DNA of 64,000 nt from Lysinibacillus timonensis. Its GTDB lineage: Bacteria; Bacillota; Bacilli; Bacillales_A; Planococcaceae. The notes beneath the pieces are model-generated. The model was given only the letters and a program-made list of their open reading frames with translations. It was not told where the DNA came from and made no database searches. Shown here in pieces: positions 20,092 through 28,656 of this stretch; position 1 is the first letter of the stretch; every line of letters starts with the position of its first letter. The position numbers and the translations under genes were made by a program. The DNA lies in contig NZ_LT985980.1 in the NCBI RefSeq assembly GCF_900291985.1, positions 1,624,001 to 1,688,000 of the forward strand. Reading direction: 5' to 3'.

Positions 20092-20730
20092 TTAGAATCC
20101 ATTTTTTCTTAAAAATTCTAGCGTTAAATTGGATTTACCGTCAGTTTTTCTCAAATGATGCAACACATATTTTCCAAGCATGTCTGTTTCAATATTGACT
20201 TGGTCTCCAACCTTTTTCTTTCCTATAATTGTCTGCGCGTATGTGTGCGGAATTAATGAAATCGTTATGCTTGTTTCTGTTACTTTAAATAGCGTTAAAC
20301 TCGTACCATCAATTGTAATTGACCCTTTTTCAATACAATTTTCAGCAAGTTCTTTCTGAGTTTCTATTTCAATATATACTGCATTTGATACTTGCTTAAT
20401 ATGACGAATTGTTCCTACACCATCAACATGCCCAGAAACTATATGACCACCAAATCGACCATTTGCACTCATCGCCCGTTCTAAATTAACAGAGTCTCCA
20501 ATTTTCAAATTATGAATCGTAGTCGCTTTTACCGTTTCAGGCATGACGTCTACTGTCATTTCACCATTCGAAAATTCTGTAATGGTTAAACACACCCCAT
20601 TCACAGAAATGCTATCTCCAAGCTGTGCATCATCTAATACTTTCTTACACTGTAATGTTAACTCCATGCTTTTCTCATCTTTTTTTATTGCTGTTACTTT
20701 CCCTATTTCTTCAATGATTCCAGTAAACAA
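20092..20730 (-). CDS. ribE: Riboflavin synthase alpha chain
   Basis: About 212 residues. Dismutates two lumazines to riboflavin. Two similar lumazine-binding halves: MFTGIIEEIG..SISVNGVCLTI..NLERAM, then GHIVSGHVDGVGTI..SITIDGTSLTL..VNIETDMLGKY. The TTG at 20730 gives the canonical MFTG start and lies 5-6 nt after AGAGGTG; a GTG at 20736 overlaps that ribosome site. First gene after the FMN riboswitch; ribD, which usually comes first, is missing. Confidence 0.93.
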   Translation of the reverse strand: MFTGIIEEIGKVTAIKKDEKSMELTLQCKKVLDDAQLGDSISVNGVCLTITEFSNGEMTVDVMPETVKATTIHNLKIGDSVNLERAMSANGRFGGHIVSGHVDGVGTIRHIKQVSNAVYIEIETQKELAENCIEKGSITIDGTSLTLFKVTETSITISLIPHTYAQTIIGKKKVGDQVNIETDMLGKYVLHHLRKTDGKSNLTLEFLRKNGF

Positions 20731-20763
20731 ATCCACACCTCTTTCTTTACATAGGAAATATAA

Positions 20764-20792
20764 AAACCCCTTAACATAATGTTAAGGGGTTT
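20764..20792 (-). terminator. Intrinsic terminator directly upstream of ribE
   Basis: Near-perfect palindrome AAACCCCTTAACA-TAA-TGTTAAGGGGTTT, followed on the minus strand by TTTTTAT, about 30 bp before the ribE start. It could serve as the riboswitch expression platform or a second barrier. Confidence 0.85.
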
Positions 20793-20884
20793 GGGAGAAA
20801 TTCTACATAGCAAAAAAGCGTATAACAAATAAGCCTTTTCGATAATCTCAAAAAGTACAATAGATGCTATGCTATATACAAAAA

Positions 20885-20907
20885 ATCCCGCCTACATAAA
20901 GCGGGAT
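20885..20907 (-). terminator. Intrinsic terminator downstream of the FMN aptamer
   Basis: ATCCCGC/GCGGGAT arms with a 9-nt loop, followed on the minus strand by a run of T residues, about 75 bp after the aptamer. Likely the FMN-controlled attenuator. An upstream CCATTAA/TTAATGG stem (20947-20968) may take part in antitermination. Confidence 0.8.
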
Positions 20908-20981
20908 CAGTTAAGTAATGTAAAAAAAGTCAATAAGAAAGTAGACCATTAACTTTACTATTAATGGTATTTTTACATTAA

Positions 20982-21108
20982 CATCCTTCTCCCATCCAGA
21001 CTTTAACTGTCGGCTTTGGACTCACACCAAATCCTGCTCAAATAGAGCTCACGGGCTTAGAATTACTTCATCACCGTCGATTGGGAATTTCACCCGACCC
21101 CGAAGGAC
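20982..21108 (-). ncRNA. FMN riboswitch (RFN element)
   Basis: On the minus strand the RFN consensus blocks appear in order: CTTCGGGGTCGGGTGAAATT, then CCC..CGACGGTGATGAA, AGCCCGTGAGC, GCAGGAT..GGTG..GAGTCC, AGCCGACAGTTAAAGTCTGG and ATGGGAGAAGG. FMN binding promotes termination and represses riboflavin genes. It precedes ribE-ribB-ribH. Confidence 0.95.
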
Positions 21109-21323
21109 ATAGCTAAATATAGCTATAAGTATTTAGTTTGATAATTACAATATCATGGTTTCGAAATAAATACTAGTAATTGAACTACACTAATACCATA
21201 ATTATATACTGAAAATATTCCCACATTATTCTTCGTTTGCTTTCGGAGTATGCTTCGTTATAATGATAAGATGATTATTATTGTTCAAAACACCTATATC
21301 AAGGTGTAGTTGAACTAAAGGAC

Positions 21324-22712
21324 GTGAAGCTTTTGAATGATAAAGTAACAATGGAAGTAGGACAAAAATTTCCTCTAACGATAAAAAGACTCGGCATCAA
21401 TGGTGAAGGGGTAGGTTTCTACAAGCGAAATGTGGTGTTTGTTAATGGCGCGTTGCCTGGTGAAGAAGTAACAGTGAAAGTTTCGAAAGTACAAAAGAAT
21501 TTTGCTGAAGCAGAAATATTAAACGTTCGAAAATCATCTGAATTCCGCCAAGAGCCTAGTTGCCCGGTTTACGCAGAATGTGGTGGTTGCCAGTTACAAC
21601 ATCTTACATATGAAGGTCAGCTAAAGGAAAAAAGAGATATGGTCATTCAATCTTTAGAAAAGTACGTGAAGCCATTAGCTACTTCGTTAGAAGTAAGACC
21701 TACAATTGGTATGGACAACCCTTGGCACTACCGTAATAAAAGCTCCTTCCAAGTACGAAAAGAGGGAAAGCGAGTATATGCAGGTCTTTTCTCAGAAGGA
21801 ACAAACAAACTATTAAATATTAATGATTGTGCTGTTCAACACCCCTTAACAACCAAAATCACTACAGCTACAAGGAAAATACTACAAAAGTTAAACATAT
21901 CAATATATGATGGTAAATCACTAAACGGTTTAGTTCGTACTATTGTTGTTCGAACAGCAATAGCTACAGGTGAAACTCAAGTTTGTTTAGTAACAACTAG
22001 AAAAGAGATCCCTCATAAAGATGAATTAATTGAAAGAATGCTAAAAATTGATCCAAGCATTGTGTCAATCACACAAAACATAAATCGGGAAAAGACGTCT
22101 CTCATTTTTGGCGATGAGACAGTCATACTACACGGTAAAGAATCAATTCACGAGAATTTAGGGGAACTTGCTTTTGACCTGTCATCAAGAGCCTTCTTCC
22201 AATTAAATCCTGAACAAACAGTCCATTTATATGATGAAATCAAAAAGGCAGCAATGCTAACCGGAAAAGAAACGGTCGTTGATGCCTATTGTGGTGTTGG
22301 TACTATAGGGTTATGGCTAGCGAATCAAGCAAAGGAAATACGTGGAATGGACGTTGTACCGGAAAGTATTACAGATGCCAAGAAAAATGCCAAAAATCAC
22401 GGTTTTAAACATGTACGATATTATACAGGTACGGCAGAAGAGTGGCTTGAAAAGTGGAGACGTGAAGGTTTTATTCCTGATGTTATCACAGTTGACCCAC
22501 CCCGCACAGGACTTGCGCCAAGCTTTATAAAAACAGTACAAAAAATTAAACCTAAGCGTTTTGTTTATACTTCATGTAATCCATCAACTTTCGCAAAAGA
22601 TTTGGCAGACTTAACGAAACTGTATAACATTGAATATATCCAACCAGTAGATATGTTCCCACAAACAGCAAGGGTTGAAATTGTAGCAAAATTAACGTTA
22701 AAAAATAAATAA
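21324..22712 (+). CDS. TRAM-domain RNA (uracil-5-)-methyltransferase, RumA/RlmCD family
   Basis: About 460 residues. SAM-dependent m5U methyltransferase acting on 23S rRNA in characterised relatives. N-terminal TRAM domain ([25 protein letters not shown]), then a [4Fe-4S] set [15 protein letters not shown] with a fourth Cys in NDCAVQHP. The Rossmann region is [16 protein letters not shown], with DPPRTGL and the catalytic Cys in [13 protein letters not shown]. The start may be GTG 21324 or TTG 21333 (after AAAGGA). Could be the YfjO rather than the YefA orthologue, since pdaA is also nearby. Divergent from the rib operon. Confidence 0.9.
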   Translation: MKLLNDKVTMEVGQKFPLTIKRLGINGEGVGFYKRNVVFVNGALPGEEVTVKVSKVQKNFAEAEILNVRKSSEFRQEPSCPVYAECGGCQLQHLTYEGQLKEKRDMVIQSLEKYVKPLATSLEVRPTIGMDNPWHYRNKSSFQVRKEGKRVYAGLFSEGTNKLLNINDCAVQHPLTTKITTATRKILQKLNISIYDGKSLNGLVRTIVVRTAIATGETQVCLVTTRKEIPHKDELIERMLKIDPSIVSITQNINREKTSLIFGDETVILHGKESIHENLGELAFDLSSRAFFQLNPEQTVHLYDEIKKAAMLTGKETVVDAYCGVGTIGLWLANQAKEIRGMDVVPESITDAKKNAKNHGFKHVRYYTGTAEEWLEKWRREGFIPDVITVDPPRTGLAPSFIKTVQKIKPKRFVYTSCNPSTFAKDLADLTKLYNIEYIQPVDMFPQTARVEIVAKLTLKNK

Positions 22713-22721
22713 CTTTTAAAA

Positions 22722-22755
22722 TTAGTGATAAGCGATTTTGTTTATCACTATTTTC
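22722..22755 (+). terminator. Intrinsic terminator after the methyltransferase gene
   Basis: AGTGATAA and TTATCACT arms around GCGATTTTGT, followed by ATTTTC. Confidence 0.65.
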
Positions 22756-23157
22756 ATGCAATCGATTGAATAATTATTAAACCAAAAGAATAATAGCACT
22801 ATAACTTTTTATTATATTTTCACACAACAAATACTATATTACTCTAAAATATTCTTAAACATTACGATATTTTTTATTTAATGCTTCAAATTTTCTACTT
22901 CACATCATAATACCCTGTACCAATTCGAATTATAACACCAAAACACCTTTATTCATGAGTTCTTCGACAACCACTTCACTCTGTTATAAAACAGAACGTT
23001 ACATTATTTTCTCTTTAAACACATTAAAATTCTATTTAAAGAAAGTATTTTTTAAAAAATTCCTATTGCAATATTATTTTAAAAAGTGTTATGTTGTATA
23101 TCAAGAATTATTCGCGAATATTCATAATTTAGTAAAAAGAGGGATGGTAGAGAAATT
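22756..23157 (+). other. 400-bp AT-rich promoter region of the OFA transporter
   Basis: No convincing coding sequence; a short in-frame run at 22955-23161 lacks a ribosome site and protein-like composition. The right end holds a possible -35 TTGCAA near 23067 and a 12-bp perfect palindrome described separately. Confidence 0.5.
23109..23120. promoter_or_regulatory. Candidate operator TATTCGCGAATA
   Basis: Perfect 12-bp palindrome with a CGCG centre in otherwise very AT-rich DNA, about 38 bp upstream of the transporter ATG. A regulator-binding role is inferred; no matching regulator is encoded nearby. Confidence 0.35.
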
Positions 23158-24417
23158 ATGAATAAAAATAGATGGTTAATTGCACTTTCTGCTATCGCTA
23201 TCCACTTATCAATTGGTGGTGCATATGCATACAGTGTTTATAAAAATCCAATTACCGAGCAAATGGGCTGGAGTCCAACAAATGTAACAATCGCATTTAC
23301 TATTATGATGGGTCTTGCCGGTTTTGCTGCTGCGTTATTTGGTAGTCTCGTAGAAAAAATGGGACCACGTAAATCTGCTATTGTTGCAGCGGTACTTTTC
23401 GGAGCTGGACAAGCAGGTGCGGGTATTGCAATCTTAGCAGACTCCGTTGTGCTTTATTGGTTAACATATGGTTTACTAAGCGGATTAGGGATGGGTATTG
23501 GCTATATCGCCCCTGTTTCGACTCTAGTAAAATGGTTCCCTGACCGCCGTGGACTTGCTACTGGTATGGCTGTACTTGGATTTGGATCAGGTTCATTATT
23601 AACAGCACCTGTTGCTACATATTTGATGGGGTCAGTTGGCATTTCAAATACTTATTTTATATTAGGTTTAAGTTATTTCCTTCTAATGATCGTTGGAGCA
23701 CTTTATATTGCACCTCCTGTTGGAAATGTTTCGGGCGATAAATACGCTAGTTCGTCAAATGGCATAAAAGCAATCGCACAACTATCTGCAAGAGAAGCAG
23801 TTAAAACAAAACATTTCTGGATGCTTTGGGCAATGCACCTTGTCAATGTAACAGCTGGTATAATGATGATTTCTGTTGCCTCTCCAATGGCTCAAGAAAT
23901 TGTTGGATTGTCTGTAGCTGGTGCCGCTACTATGGTGGGGATAATGGGCTTATTTAACGGAGGAGGACGCCTTTTATGGGCTGCTGCTTCTGACTACCTA
24001 GGTCGTCACAATGTATTTGTTATATTCTTTATCATTCAATTAATTACATTCATTACGTTACCATTTACAACGAATTTAATTATATTCCAACTACTAATTT
24101 TCTTAGTTGTTAGTTGTTATGGTGGTGGATTCTCTAACTTACCTGCATTTGCTAGTGACCTATTTGGTACTAAACAACTTGGTGTAATCCATGGTTATTT
24201 ATTAACAACATGGTCATTAGGTGGAATTTTCGGTCCAATTATTGTAACTACAATTCATAGCGCAACAAATAGTTATATTCCTGTATTCTATTTATTCTCA
24301 TTCTTAATTGGAATTTCATTATGTATTTCATTATGGATCCGTTTCGATGTTAGAAAATTAAAGAAACAACAAAAAGAAAATGACTTACACGTTGGAGATG
24401 TTTCAACAACAATTTAA
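23158..24417 (+). CDS. OFA-family MFS transporter (oxalate/formate or L-lactate antiporter type)
   Basis: 419 residues, 12 predicted membrane helices. Family features: start LIALSAIAIHLSIGGAYAYSVYKNP, WFPDRRGLATGMAVLGFGSGSLLTAPVA between helices 4 and 5, and NGGGRLLWAAASDYLGR in the central loop. The family moves small carboxylates across the cytoplasmic membrane; the substrate here is unknown. Monocistronic, with a bidirectional terminator behind it. Confidence 0.85.
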   Translation: MNKNRWLIALSAIAIHLSIGGAYAYSVYKNPITEQMGWSPTNVTIAFTIMMGLAGFAAALFGSLVEKMGPRKSAIVAAVLFGAGQAGAGIAILADSVVLYWLTYGLLSGLGMGIGYIAPVSTLVKWFPDRRGLATGMAVLGFGSGSLLTAPVATYLMGSVGISNTYFILGLSYFLLMIVGALYIAPPVGNVSGDKYASSSNGIKAIAQLSAREAVKTKHFWMLWAMHLVNVTAGIMMISVASPMAQEIVGLSVAGAATMVGIMGLFNGGGRLLWAAASDYLGRHNVFVIFFIIQLITFITLPFTTNLIIFQLLIFLVVSCYGGGFSNLPAFASDLFGTKQLGVIHGYLLTTWSLGGIFGPIIVTTIHSATNSYIPVFYLFSFLIGISLCISLWIRFDVRKLKKQQKENDLHVGDVSTTI

Positions 24418-24421
24418 CAAT

Positions 24422-24469
24422 AAAAAAACTTCCTACTTATTAACGTTAATAAAGTAGGAAGTTTTTTTT
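24422..24469. terminator. Bidirectional intrinsic terminator
   Basis: ACTTCCTACTT/AAGTAGGAAGT stem flanked by A7 and T8 tracts between two convergent genes. Confidence 0.85.
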
Positions 24470-25256
24470 AATATAATAGAGGAATGAAAATGCATTGAAG
24501 AGAGATATGGGCAAACATATGTGATAACACTGCATATTCAAAGCCTTTTTTCCAATACATATATCCAAAAAATATACCACCAATTCCATTTAGCAAAAAG
24601 CTTCTAATAATAAGTGTATCATTCAGTTCCCCAAACAGAATTTCTGTTGTCGGAAGATGACCTAATGCAAATAATGCAGCTGCAATCATGATAGCGATCC
24701 AGTAAGAAATACCGTTTAATGTGCTGTGTTTTTTTCTAAAGACCTTCATTATAACCCAGATAATTAAACTCATGACAAATAATCTCATCAATAATTCTTC
24801 AAATACACCACCATAAAAAACACCTGCTAGTAATCCTATTAATGAAAATTTAGGCTCACTTTGTCCTATTATCTCAACCTTATATTGATAATAAAAACGA
24901 TCTGCCCCAGCAAGCACAAGCGCTGTAATGATGCCAAAAAGAATCGCTAAAACAATTCCATGTTTATCGACATTAATTTTTTCTCGCTTAAACAACGCCT
25001 CTAATATCGGCATGGAAAAACCAGTTTTACGAGCTAGTTTCATGCCAATCAAAGCAACGATAAAAGAAACAATGGTTAACTGAATTGCACTCACGAATAT
25101 TAGAACCGGAAAAGGTAACGTCACTGACTCCATAGCTATTTCAAACTGTTCAGGAAGCATCACTTTCATTGCATCTAATTGATATGGCACGAGGAAGAGA
25201 CCACCAATAAAACAAATAATCGATATAAAAGAAGCAATTTTCAAATCATTTTTCAT
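24468..25256 (-). CDS. CPBP family intramembrane metalloprotease
   Basis: 262 residues with about seven hydrophobic segments. Contains the CPBP/Abi motifs FEELLMRLFV (motif 1), ALFALGHLP (motif 2, His) and LSHMFAH (motif 4, His). The family includes bacteriocin self-immunity proteins and CAAX-type proteases; the substrate is unknown. Third gene of an operon behind a GntR regulator and a DUF1648 protein, a context suggesting an envelope or bacteriocin-resistance role (inference). Confidence 0.85.
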   Translation of the reverse strand: MKNDLKIASFISIICFIGGLFLVPYQLDAMKVMLPEQFEIAMESVTLPFPVLIFVSAIQLTIVSFIVALIGMKLARKTGFSMPILEALFKREKINVDKHGIVLAILFGIITALVLAGADRFYYQYKVEIIGQSEPKFSLIGLLAGVFYGGVFEELLMRLFVMSLIIWVIMKVFRKKHSTLNGISYWIAIMIAAALFALGHLPTTEILFGELNDTLIIRSFLLNGIGGIFFGYMYWKKGFEYAVLSHMFAHISLQCIFIPLLY

Positions 25257-25290
25257 CTATATACCCCTTAAAAAATTTCAAAATATGACA

Positions 25291-26391
25291 TCAGTTTAAG
25301 AAAAACGAAATGAATAAAATAATTAATATCGGAAGAATTAAGATGAAATAACCTACTGGATTGGCAAAGTTAATAGTCCAGCCAACACCGAATCTCTTCT
25401 CTACAAAAATCGATGGATCATTTTTATTAAAATACCAAAGGCCGCCCTTCCAAAAACGATCTTCATCAATATCTGTAATGTTTCCCTCAACATTAGAAGG
25501 TATATCCTTATCTGAACGTCCAACCTTAATAGAAAACAGTATTGTACCTATTAAAATGATTACTAGTGCTCCAAATGGAATAATTAGTTTTAGAATTGAT
25601 CCTATAAATAAATTAGGATGAATAGTTGTTAATTGAAAGAATGTAAACATAATTGTAATAGTCAACACTACTAAAAACATGAACCAGCTTGAATATTTAC
25701 GCATCCCAAGTTGACGTCTTTTCGATGCTATAGCATTTGTGGCACTTAATTTAATGCCTGATTTTTTTGTTGCAATATGAATGCCCAAAAACATTAAATG
25801 AAGCAATAATAGAAATACAGGTAATTGAATAGCTGTAAAAGGTGTCTTCTCTGTAAATGCATCCGGTTCACCAGTTGGACCCCAATGCGTTGGAATCTCG
25901 TTTGGCAATATCTCATAATTCATGACAGTATAAATGATTAAGCCCACTGTAACGAACATAGGGAAAATATAAGCATACCAAGGTAGCATTTCATCTTGTG
26001 ATCGAATTGACAAATCAGTTATTGATACTTGCTTTAAATTTTCCGTCCATTTATTTGTTTGCTTTAATTGTTTTATTTTTCCGTGCAGATAAAAATATTG
26101 CGACAAGCTAATCATGATAATACCAAATTCAATAATTGTTCCAACTATGATGATTTGTTCGTCCGATAGATTGTTGTTAAATGCCCATACAAGATAAAAC
26201 ACTAAAATGATGAGTGATAAAATCAATGTAGACATTGTATAGTTTTTTTTGTATTGATGTAGTCTTTTATCATTAATATATTGTTCCGGAATTGTAACCC
26301 CAAAAACCACAGTCCTCTTTACGAGATATGGCACAATTGATTGAGCAACACTTAGAAACACAATAATAAATAAACTTATGGTTAACGCCAT
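25291..26391 (-). CDS. DUF1648 (SdpI-like) membrane protein with DUF5808-type C-terminus
   Basis: 366 residues, about eight membrane helices. N-terminal segment RTVVFGVTIPEQY; a central DUF1648 stretch PNEIPTHWGPTGEPDAF typical of SdpI-related proteins; and a C-terminal FWKGGLWYFNKNDPSIFVEKRFGVGWTINF region as in DUF5808. SdpI confers immunity to the SDP toxin in B. subtilis; here function is unproven. Cotranscribed with the GntR regulator upstream (38 bp) and the CPBP protease downstream (34 bp). Confidence 0.8.
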   Translation of the reverse strand: MALTISLFIIVFLSVAQSIVPYLVKRTVVFGVTIPEQYINDKRLHQYKKNYTMSTLILSLIILVFYLVWAFNNNLSDEQIIIVGTIIEFGIIMISLSQYFYLHGKIKQLKQTNKWTENLKQVSITDLSIRSQDEMLPWYAYIFPMFVTVGLIIYTVMNYEILPNEIPTHWGPTGEPDAFTEKTPFTAIQLPVFLLLLHLMFLGIHIATKKSGIKLSATNAIASKRRQLGMRKYSSWFMFLVVLTITIMFTFFQLTTIHPNLFIGSILKLIIPFGALVIILIGTILFSIKVGRSDKDIPSNVEGNITDIDEDRFWKGGLWYFNKNDPSIFVEKRFGVGWTINFANPVGYFILILPILIILFISFFLN

Positions 26392-26429
26392 AAATATCCT
26401 CCTTATAAATGGTTATTAGATCGATTTCA

Positions 26430-26807
26430 TTATTGATTCTTTAGTTGATTAATAATAGTAGTAACTAGATTGTGAATCTTCTCTTCATTCATTCCAAAGA
26501 CAATTCCCTCTGCAATCTTCGGCTTCATTTCATCTAATAATCTCTGATAGACCACTTCATCAGGCTCTTCATGTTCTACAATTACCGCTCCTGATTTAGG
26601 AACAATACGTATAATTCCTTTTTTCTCAAGCTCGTGATAACTTTTATTGACCGTATGCATATTAACACCAAGGTCTGCTGCAAAAGATCTCACTGAAGGA
26701 AGCGACTCCCCCGGCCGTATATTCCCCTGCGCTATTCCTTGAATAATTTGATTCGTTAATTGTGTATAAATTGGGACTTCTGAATCAGGTTCTATGCGAA
26801 TTAACAT
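26430..26807 (-). CDS. GntR family (YtrA-like) transcriptional regulator
   Basis: 125 residues. Winged-helix GntR domain: PIYTQLTNQIIQGIAQGNIRPGESLPSVRSFAADLGVNMHTVNKSYHELEKKGII. A short helical C-terminal tail, as in the YtrA subfamily, replaces an effector domain. The start is the ATG at 26807, 5 nt after GGAGTG. First gene of the DUF1648/CPBP operon. Two identical dyads in its own leader (26823-26843 and 26873-26893) suggest autorepression. Confidence 0.9.
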   Translation of the reverse strand: MLIRIEPDSEVPIYTQLTNQIIQGIAQGNIRPGESLPSVRSFAADLGVNMHTVNKSYHELEKKGIIRIVPKSGAVIVEHEEPDEVVYQRLLDEMKPKIAEGIVFGMNEEKIHNLVTTIINQLKNQ

Positions 26808-26822
26808 GTTTTCACTCCAATC

Positions 26823-26843
26823 TGTTCTATATTTTCTAGAACA
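26823..26843. promoter_or_regulatory. GntR operator 1
   Basis: Inverted arms TGTTCTA and TAGAACA around TATTTTC, located 16 bp upstream of the gntR start codon. The same sequence recurs 50 bp upstream; a half site TGTTCTAAC lies between (26848). Confidence 0.7.
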
Positions 26844-26872
26844 AATCTGTTCTAACATCAGTATAACAAAAC

Positions 26873-26893
26873 TGTTCTATATTTTCTAGAACA
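26873..26893. promoter_or_regulatory. GntR operator 2
   Basis: Second exact copy of the 21-bp dyad (TGTTCTA-N7-TAGAACA), 50 bp from the first, probably flanking the gntR promoter. Binding by the adjacent GntR protein is inferred from position and symmetry. Confidence 0.7.
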
Positions 26894-27153
26894 ATTTTTA
26901 AAATCCAATTGGCACTATCCTAATTGAGGGGTTTCCAGTCACCTCTTAACTAATGTGAATAATGAAAAAAGCTTGGACAAAAATAATAAATACTAGCATA
27001 ATGGCGAACTTGAACCCTGAAAAAAATGGGCTCTTTGTTAGTGGTTCTCTTGGAAGGTGCAAAACAGTAAATTGTTTGGCAAATGGCGTAAGAAAACCCC
27101 ACTTTTTAAATAACATATATAAAACCAAATAGTCATTTTACTATGATGAAATA

Positions 27154-27340
27154 TTTAAACGGAAATATTCCGCTTAAATTAAGAAATCCCTATACTTTTT
27201 TGAAAATAAGGGGAGTTTTTCCGGTTATCTTGTCAAAACCTTTTAATTTACTCTAAATTAGAGCAGTTAATCGGAATTTCTTCGCTTATATCCGCTTCTT
27301 TTGCCCCAACTATATACATTAGACGGAGTTTCTCCGCCTA
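27154..27340. repeat. Degenerate array of four small dyads spaced 51-61 bp
   Basis: Dyads share the plan TAR-n-CGGAR-nnn-YTCCG-n-YTA. Centres lie at 27166, 27217, 27278 and 27330 (spacings 51, 61, 52). Arms of the first and last units are perfect but use different bases (CGGAA/TTCCG versus CGGAG/CTCCG; TAA/TTA versus TAG/CTA), i.e. compensatory change. The rest of the 26.9-27.4 kb gap shows no convincing gene. Confidence 0.55.
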
Positions 27341-27389
27341 TCCTATCTATAAATTTATAAAAGGCTAGAGCAAAACTCACCTCGAATTA

Positions 27390-27424
27390 AAAAAGCCGGT
27401 GACATTCTACAAAAGTAAAATGGC
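27390..27424 (-). terminator. Intrinsic terminator downstream of the 335-residue membrane protein gene
   Basis: AGCCGATGCCATT pairs with AATGTCACCGGCT (one mismatch plus wobble) followed on the minus strand by TTTTTTAATTC. Confidence 0.75.
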
Positions 27425-27449
27425 ATCGGCTAATTTACTGAAGCTATTC

Positions 27450-28457
27450 TTATCCCAGCCTCCGTTTAATTTTTGAGAGGAAGAACAAATAACACTCCAA
27501 TAACAATAAAGCTAATACAATCCATCCTAATCCATACATAAAATGATTAAGTAATGAAACATCTTTATAAAGTGTAACTAAATTATACGTAAAAAAGTAA
27601 AACATCCCGAATGTAAAGTTACGAGACCATTGCGAAATATCGTACGTAAACAAACCTTTTCTAAAGCCAAAATCCTTTAACCTAATGAAAGCTCTACATA
27701 CCTCCATCATTTCTACAAATACTAATATAGAAAATACCGTAATCCAAAATACAAAAAGAATTTCAAAAGAAAAGAATTGTGATTGTGTCATGGCTAACCC
27801 AGTAATCGATAGCGCTCCATGGATAATACAATCTGTATTTTTCCATTCATGAATATCTCTTTTTTTATGTACAAAACGAATGACAATTAAACTAATAGAA
27901 AATAAATAAAAAGCGAAACCAAGTCCTATTAAAAATAAACTAAGGGGTACTATTAATTTATTCTCAAAGTAATTAATAAATAAGCAAGCGATTGATTGTG
28001 TGCTAACTGTTGATAATAAAATGACGCCATGTACCTTTTCAATAGAGCGGGATTGTATAACTTTTTTAAATTGAATGATGCATTGCACTATAAAAACCAA
28101 CCAACATACAACATTAAGCAATAGAACAAGTCTAAAAACGTACATAAGTTCTGGCAATCTATTACTAATCAAAATACAAAGAACAGAGGTCCCAGCAATC
28201 CAAGTTCCAGCTCCAAACACTTTTATAGGATTTAACTTTAGTTGAAGACGATATTCCCCTTTTAAGAGCGCATATAAAAATGAGCCTATCATCAATAACC
28301 AAAGAACTATTAGTAAGATTGATAGAACATCCGCAAAGTATTGCTCAAAAAGTGGAAATTGCAGAATTGCCCCTAACAAGAAAATACCCATTGCCATTAT
28401 AAAGGCACCCGCAGAAATATCAATATATCCCTTTTCTTTAATCTGTAAGCCCATCAT
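27450..28457 (-). CDS. Polytopic membrane protein, possibly TDT/SLAC1-like
   Basis: 335 residues with ten predicted hydrophobic helices and short loops (IDISAGAFIMAMGIFLLGAIL; LSILLIVLWLLMIGSFLYALL; and so on). I do not recognise it with certainty. The late segment YDISQWSRNFTFGMFYFF resembles the WW-x-FTFP-G-type motif of TehA/SLAC1 (TDT) channels, which also have ten helices, so a small-anion or dicarboxylate transporter is possible. Monocistronic with its own terminator. Confidence 0.6.
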   Translation of the reverse strand: MMGLQIKEKGYIDISAGAFIMAMGIFLLGAILQFPLFEQYFADVLSILLIVLWLLMIGSFLYALLKGEYRLQLKLNPIKVFGAGTWIAGTSVLCILISNRLPELMYVFRLVLLLNVVCWLVFIVQCIIQFKKVIQSRSIEKVHGVILLSTVSTQSIACLFINYFENKLIVPLSLFLIGLGFAFYLFSISLIVIRFVHKKRDIHEWKNTDCIIHGALSITGLAMTQSQFFSFEILFVFWITVFSILVFVEMMEVCRAFIRLKDFGFRKGLFTYDISQWSRNFTFGMFYFFTYNLVTLYKDVSLLNHFMYGLGWIVLALLLLECYLFFLSKIKRRLG

Positions 28458-28615
28458 ACCAACACCTATCTAACATAAAGACATTTTTTCATAATACTAA
28501 ATAGCATATCAAACACCTCAACATAATTTTTACCTTTTTGTCTAACCTATAGAGTAGATAGCTTGGATAATATGAAATTTTTCTATTATCATCAAATATT
28601 TTGTAGAAAAAGTAA
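28458..28615. other. Divergent intergenic region, no gene seen
   Basis: 158 bp of AT-rich DNA between the start of the membrane protein gene and the promoter of the polyamine operon. No clear motif found. Confidence 0.4.
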
Positions 28616-28644
28616 TTGCTACGTAAAAAATTATTCTGTATAAT
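28616..28644 (+). promoter_or_regulatory. SigA promoter of the carboxyspermidine operon
   Basis: TTGCTA (28616-28621), 17-bp spacer and perfect TATAAT (28639-28644). Transcription should begin near 28651, leaving a leader of about 150 nt. Confidence 0.65.
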
Positions 28645-28656
28645 CTGTCTTATTGT

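Noticed and set aside
22955..23161. 68-codon frame upstream of the OFA transporter
   Set aside because: No ribosome site, Phe/Tyr/Lys-rich composition of random AT-rich DNA, and it runs into the transporter start.
26946..27128. 60-codon minus-strand frame with a hydrophobic C-terminus
   Set aside because: Reads like a possible small membrane protein, but it starts at a TTG or internal ATG without any ribosome site, has no terminator, and no family is recognised. Left out of the gene list.
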